64,000 bases of DNA from Pseudomonas lurida. GTDB taxonomy: Bacteria > Pseudomonadota > Gammaproteobacteria > Pseudomonadales > Pseudomonadaceae. The stretch is taken from assembly GCF_013522705.1 (NCBI RefSeq), contig NZ_JAAMRE010000013.1, positions 1 through 64,000 of the forward strand, read 5' to 3'. Both the position numbers and the translations under genes were made by a program. Below are positions 61,768 through 64,000 of this stretch, in pieces. Numbering within the stretch: the first letter of the stretch is position 1; each line of letters opens with the position of its first letter. Under the pieces are notes generated by a model. It was not told the DNA's origin. It did no database searches and saw only the letters and a list, made by a program, of their open reading frames with translations.

Positions 61768-63205
61768 GGGCACCCCCGGCGGCTTCGCGCGATGGCAGGC
61801 TGCGGAACGCGGCCAGGGCGCGCTCGCGGGATTTTTTCAGATCGACGATGGCACGGGGGTAATCCGCCACGCCAAACAGGCCGCCAACCGCATCGGGGTT
61901 GTGGACTTCCTTTTTATTCAACCCGGCCAGTTCCGGCAGCCAGTGCTTGATGAACACGCCGTCGCGGTCGAATTTTTCCGACTGGCTCAGCGGGCTGAAA
62001 ATCCGGAAATACGGCGCCGAGTCGGTGCCGGTGGACGAACTCCACTGCCAGCCACCGTTATTGGCGGCCAGGTCGCCGTCGATCAGGTGGCGCATAAAGA
62101 AACGTTCGCCTTCACGCCAGTCGATCAGCAGGTTCTTGGTCAGGAACATCGCCACCACCATGCGCAGGCGGTTGTGCATCCAGCCGGTGTCGAGCAACTG
62201 ACGCATCGCCGCGTCGATGATCGGCAGACCGGTGCGCGCCTGTTGCCAGGCGGCGAGGTCCTCGGGTGCGTCACGCCAGGCCACCGCTTCGGTTTCGGGG
62301 CGGAAGGCGCGATGGCGGGACACGCGCGGGTAGCCCACCAGAATATGTTTGTAGAACTCACGCCAGAGCAGTTCGTTGATCCAAGTGATCGCACCGATAT
62401 CGCCGCTTTCGAACTCGCCCTGATTGATTTGCAGCGCCGCGTGCAGACACTGGCGCGGCGAGATCACACCGGCTGCCAGGTAGGCCGACAATTGGCTGGT
62501 GCCGGGCTTGGCGGGGAAATCGCGCTCATCCTTGTAATAGCTGATCTGCGCGTCGGCGAAGGTTTCCAGGCGGCGCCGGGCTTCATCTTCGCCGGCAGGC
62601 CAGAGTGCGCGCAGGCGCTCGCTGGGCGGTTCGAAGCCATCGACGGCGATCGGCACGGCGTCGCTCTCGATGGCGAGTTTTTGCTGCGCCTTCGGCGTGT
62701 TCACCAGACGCGGCAGGGCGCTGTGCAGGCGGGTGTAGCAGACCTTGCGAAACTGGCTGAACACTTGGAAATACGTGCCGCTTTTGGTGAGCACACTGCC
62801 GGGTTGAAAAAACAGTTGGTCCAGGTAGCTGTGGAAAGTCACGCCATCGGCTTCCAGCGCCTTGGCCACCGCTGCGTCGCGGCGGCTTTCATGAATGCCG
62901 TACTCTTGGTTGACATGCACCGAGGCCACGCCCAGCTCGCCGCACAATTGGCTGAGCACGGCGGGCACCTGGTCCCAGGTGGCGGCGGTGCGGATCAGCA
63001 GCGGGATGTTGAGTGCGCCCAGGGACTGGCTCAAGTACTGCAGGTTGCGCAGCCAGAAATCCACTTTGCACGGTGCGTCATCGTGGGCCCGCCATTGTTC
63101 GGGCGTGATCAGGTAAACCGCCGCCAGCGGGCCGCGCTGGCTCGCGGCGGCCAGGGCGGTATTGTCGTGAAGGCGCAAGTCGGTGCGCAGCCAAATCAGG
63201 TGCAT
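61760..63205 (-). CDS. phrB: deoxyribodipyrimidine photolyase
   Basis: A 481-residue class I CPD photolyase, which repairs UV pyrimidine dimers with blue light through FAD and an antenna cofactor. N-terminal LIWLRTDLRLHDNTAL, the FAD-binding SQLSAYLAAGVISPRQCLHA (about 226-245), WINELLWREFYKHIL near 269-283 and MHNRLRMVVAMFLTKNLLIDWREGE near 340-364 are diagnostic. It starts immediately after the stop codon of the MerR-type gene. Confidence 0.95.
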   Translation of the reverse strand: MHLIWLRTDLRLHDNTALAAASQRGPLAAVYLITPEQWRAHDDAPCKVDFWLRNLQYLSQSLGALNIPLLIRTAATWDQVPAVLSQLCGELGVASVHVNQEYGIHESRRDAAVAKALEADGVTFHSYLDQLFFQPGSVLTKSGTYFQVFSQFRKVCYTRLHSALPRLVNTPKAQQKLAIESDAVPIAVDGFEPPSERLRALWPAGEDEARRRLETFADAQISYYKDERDFPAKPGTSQLSAYLAAGVISPRQCLHAALQINQGEFESGDIGAITWINELLWREFYKHILVGYPRVSRHRAFRPETEAVAWRDAPEDLAAWQQARTGLPIIDAAMRQLLDTGWMHNRLRMVVAMFLTKNLLIDWREGERFFMRHLIDGDLAANNGGWQWSSSTGTDSAPYFRIFSPLSQSEKFDRDGVFIKHWLPELAGLNKKEVHNPDAVGGLFGVADYPRAIVDLKKSRERALAAFRSLPSREAAGGAHE

Positions 63206-64000
63206 TTAGACGAGTCCACGCTGGAGCATAAGCTGGTGGGCCGACAGCGGGTCTTCGGCGACGGACAGATCGGCAAGGTCATGGCTGAGCAACGCCAGCT
63301 CGGCCTGATGAATGCTCACCGTGGGACCGACCAGCAGCGTCGGGCAGTCAACACCGCCCAACAGTTTGGCGAAGGCCGGCAGTTGCAAGGCCTTGCTTGA
63401 ATACAGCAACACTGCGCGCGGTTTGAGGTGTTCCACCGCCAGCGCCAGTTCGCCGGCGGGCAGCGGCCAGTCGAAGACTTCCACCGGGCAATCGGCGCTG
63501 CTGGCCAGCCAGGCGCTGAGCCACAGGTGCGGCTCCAGCGGCAGGTCGGATTGATTGATCAACAGCAGTGGCGCGCCGTGCAATTGGCGATTGTTGTGGT
63601 AGATGCGCGCGCCGAATTTGCTGCGCAGCCATGACAGAAAAAACACCCGCTCCATCTGCGCGCCGAACTGGCCCTGCCAGCGTTGCTCCAGTTCCTGGAT
63701 CAGCGGCAGCAGCAGTTGCTCGCACAGGGTGCGCGGCGGGTAGAGCGCCATGGCCTGGTTGAAGGCATCGTCCACCCGGCGCTCGGCCAGGTCGCTGATG
63801 GCCTGCACCAGGGTCTGGCGCAGGCTCTGCCATTCGTTGGCAACGCTGTCGGGGCTGGTCTGGGCGGAGTCGATCAGGTTTTTCACCTGGCTGACCGGTA
63901 CGCCTCGGTTGAGCCACGTCAGGATGGTGTGAATACGTTGCACATGCTCGGCACTGAATAGCCGATGCCCTTTGGGCGTGCGCTGGGGCACGATCAAGCC
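63206..64000 (-). CDS. MerR-family regulator with C-terminal B12-binding-like domain (5' end outside window)
   Basis: Partial: the C-terminal ~264 residues. The frame continues through the window edge (GLIVPQRTPKGHRLFSAEHVQRI is the second half of a MerR helix-turn-helix domain), so the real start lies beyond 64000. The remaining ~200 residues (ALYPPRTLCEQLLLPLIQELEQ, WLRSKFGARIYHNNRQLHGAPLLLINQSD) look like the cobalamin-binding-type domain of light-responsive LitR/CarH-like regulators. It is followed with zero spacing by phrB. A DxH cobalamin ligand motif is not obvious, so it may use another signal. Confidence 0.82.
   Translation of the reverse strand, partial: GLIVPQRTPKGHRLFSAEHVQRIHTILTWLNRGVPVSQVKNLIDSAQTSPDSVANEWQSLRQTLVQAISDLAERRVDDAFNQAMALYPPRTLCEQLLLPLIQELEQRWQGQFGAQMERVFFLSWLRSKFGARIYHNNRQLHGAPLLLINQSDLPLEPHLWLSAWLASSADCPVEVFDWPLPAGELALAVEHLKPRAVLLYSSKALQLPAFAKLLGGVDCPTLLVGPTVSIHQAELALLSHDLADLSVAEDPLSAHQLMLQRGLV

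Noticed and set aside
1..64000. CRISPR array, insertion sequence or prophage genes
   Set aside because: No regularly spaced direct repeats, transposase motifs or phage structural genes were seen on either strand.

Overview
The window looks like a chromosomal segment of a fluorescent Pseudomonas, most likely of the P. fluorescens group. The evidence is high GC content, Pseudomonas-type 5S rRNA and tRNA sequences, and blocks whose order matches what I remember of P. aeruginosa PAO1 (PA4659 to PA4686: merR-phr ... pagL-murI-moeB-prmC-prfA-hemA-TPR-lolB-ispE-tRNA-prs-rplY-pth-ychF ... can ... rimI ... mksBEF). The synteny statement is from memory. The species call is inference.

Layout. 1-150: 3' end of an rRNA operon (5S and terminator). 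0.3-3.9 kb: an operon of two PqiA-type membrane proteins and a six-MCE-domain PqiB/LetB-like protein for lipid traffic across the envelope. 4.0-8.8 kb (minus): mksF-mksE-mksB, a MukBEF-like condensin. 8.9-13.2 kb: a RimI operon, an acidic hypothetical protein, a beta-carbonic anhydrase, a SET-domain protein and an exported unknown. 13.4-20.4 kb: a Tat-exported phosphoesterase lipoprotein, three transporters (AtoE, MHS-type MFS, GntP) and a flavin reductase. 20.4-25.1 kb: an AraC regulator, D-Ala-D-Ala ligase, gamma-glutamyltransferase and a PhzF protein. 25.3 kb: elongator tRNA-Met.

25.6-43.7 kb is the accessory part: a complete Hrp1-type (rsp/rsc-like) type III secretion cluster. Two large operons converge at 36551/36552. 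The plus operon runs sctW-V-D-N-O-P-Q-R-S-T-U. The minus operon runs from a small pilin-like gene through sctI-J-K-L, hrpF, hrpG, sctC, hrpT and hrpV. Both ends carry regulators: an HrpL-type ECF sigma factor on the left and one HrpR/HrpS-type sigma-54 activator on the right. A sigma-54 promoter lies before hrpL, and hrp boxes lie before sctW and the pilin-like gene (a weaker one before hrpF). This gives a readable cascade: activator, then sigma-54, then HrpL, then hrp boxes. No effector, translocator, chaperone or integrase gene is present here.

43.9-56.7 kb is core housekeeping: ychF, pth, rplY, prs, tRNA-Gln, ispE, lolB and a TPR lipoprotein on the minus strand, then hemA, prfA, prmC, moeB, murI and pagL on the plus strand. 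56.8-64 kb (minus) is one tightly packed operon headed by a MerR-type regulator (cut by the window end) and photolyase, followed by an NTF2-like protein, an SDR, a flavin amine-oxidase-like protein, DUF1365, a cyclopropane-fatty-acid-synthase-like methyltransferase and a DUF2878 membrane protein. It looks like a light- or oxidative-stress-linked DNA repair and membrane lipid modification unit.

No gene-free stretch exceeds about 300 bases. I saw no CRISPR array, insertion sequence or prophage.
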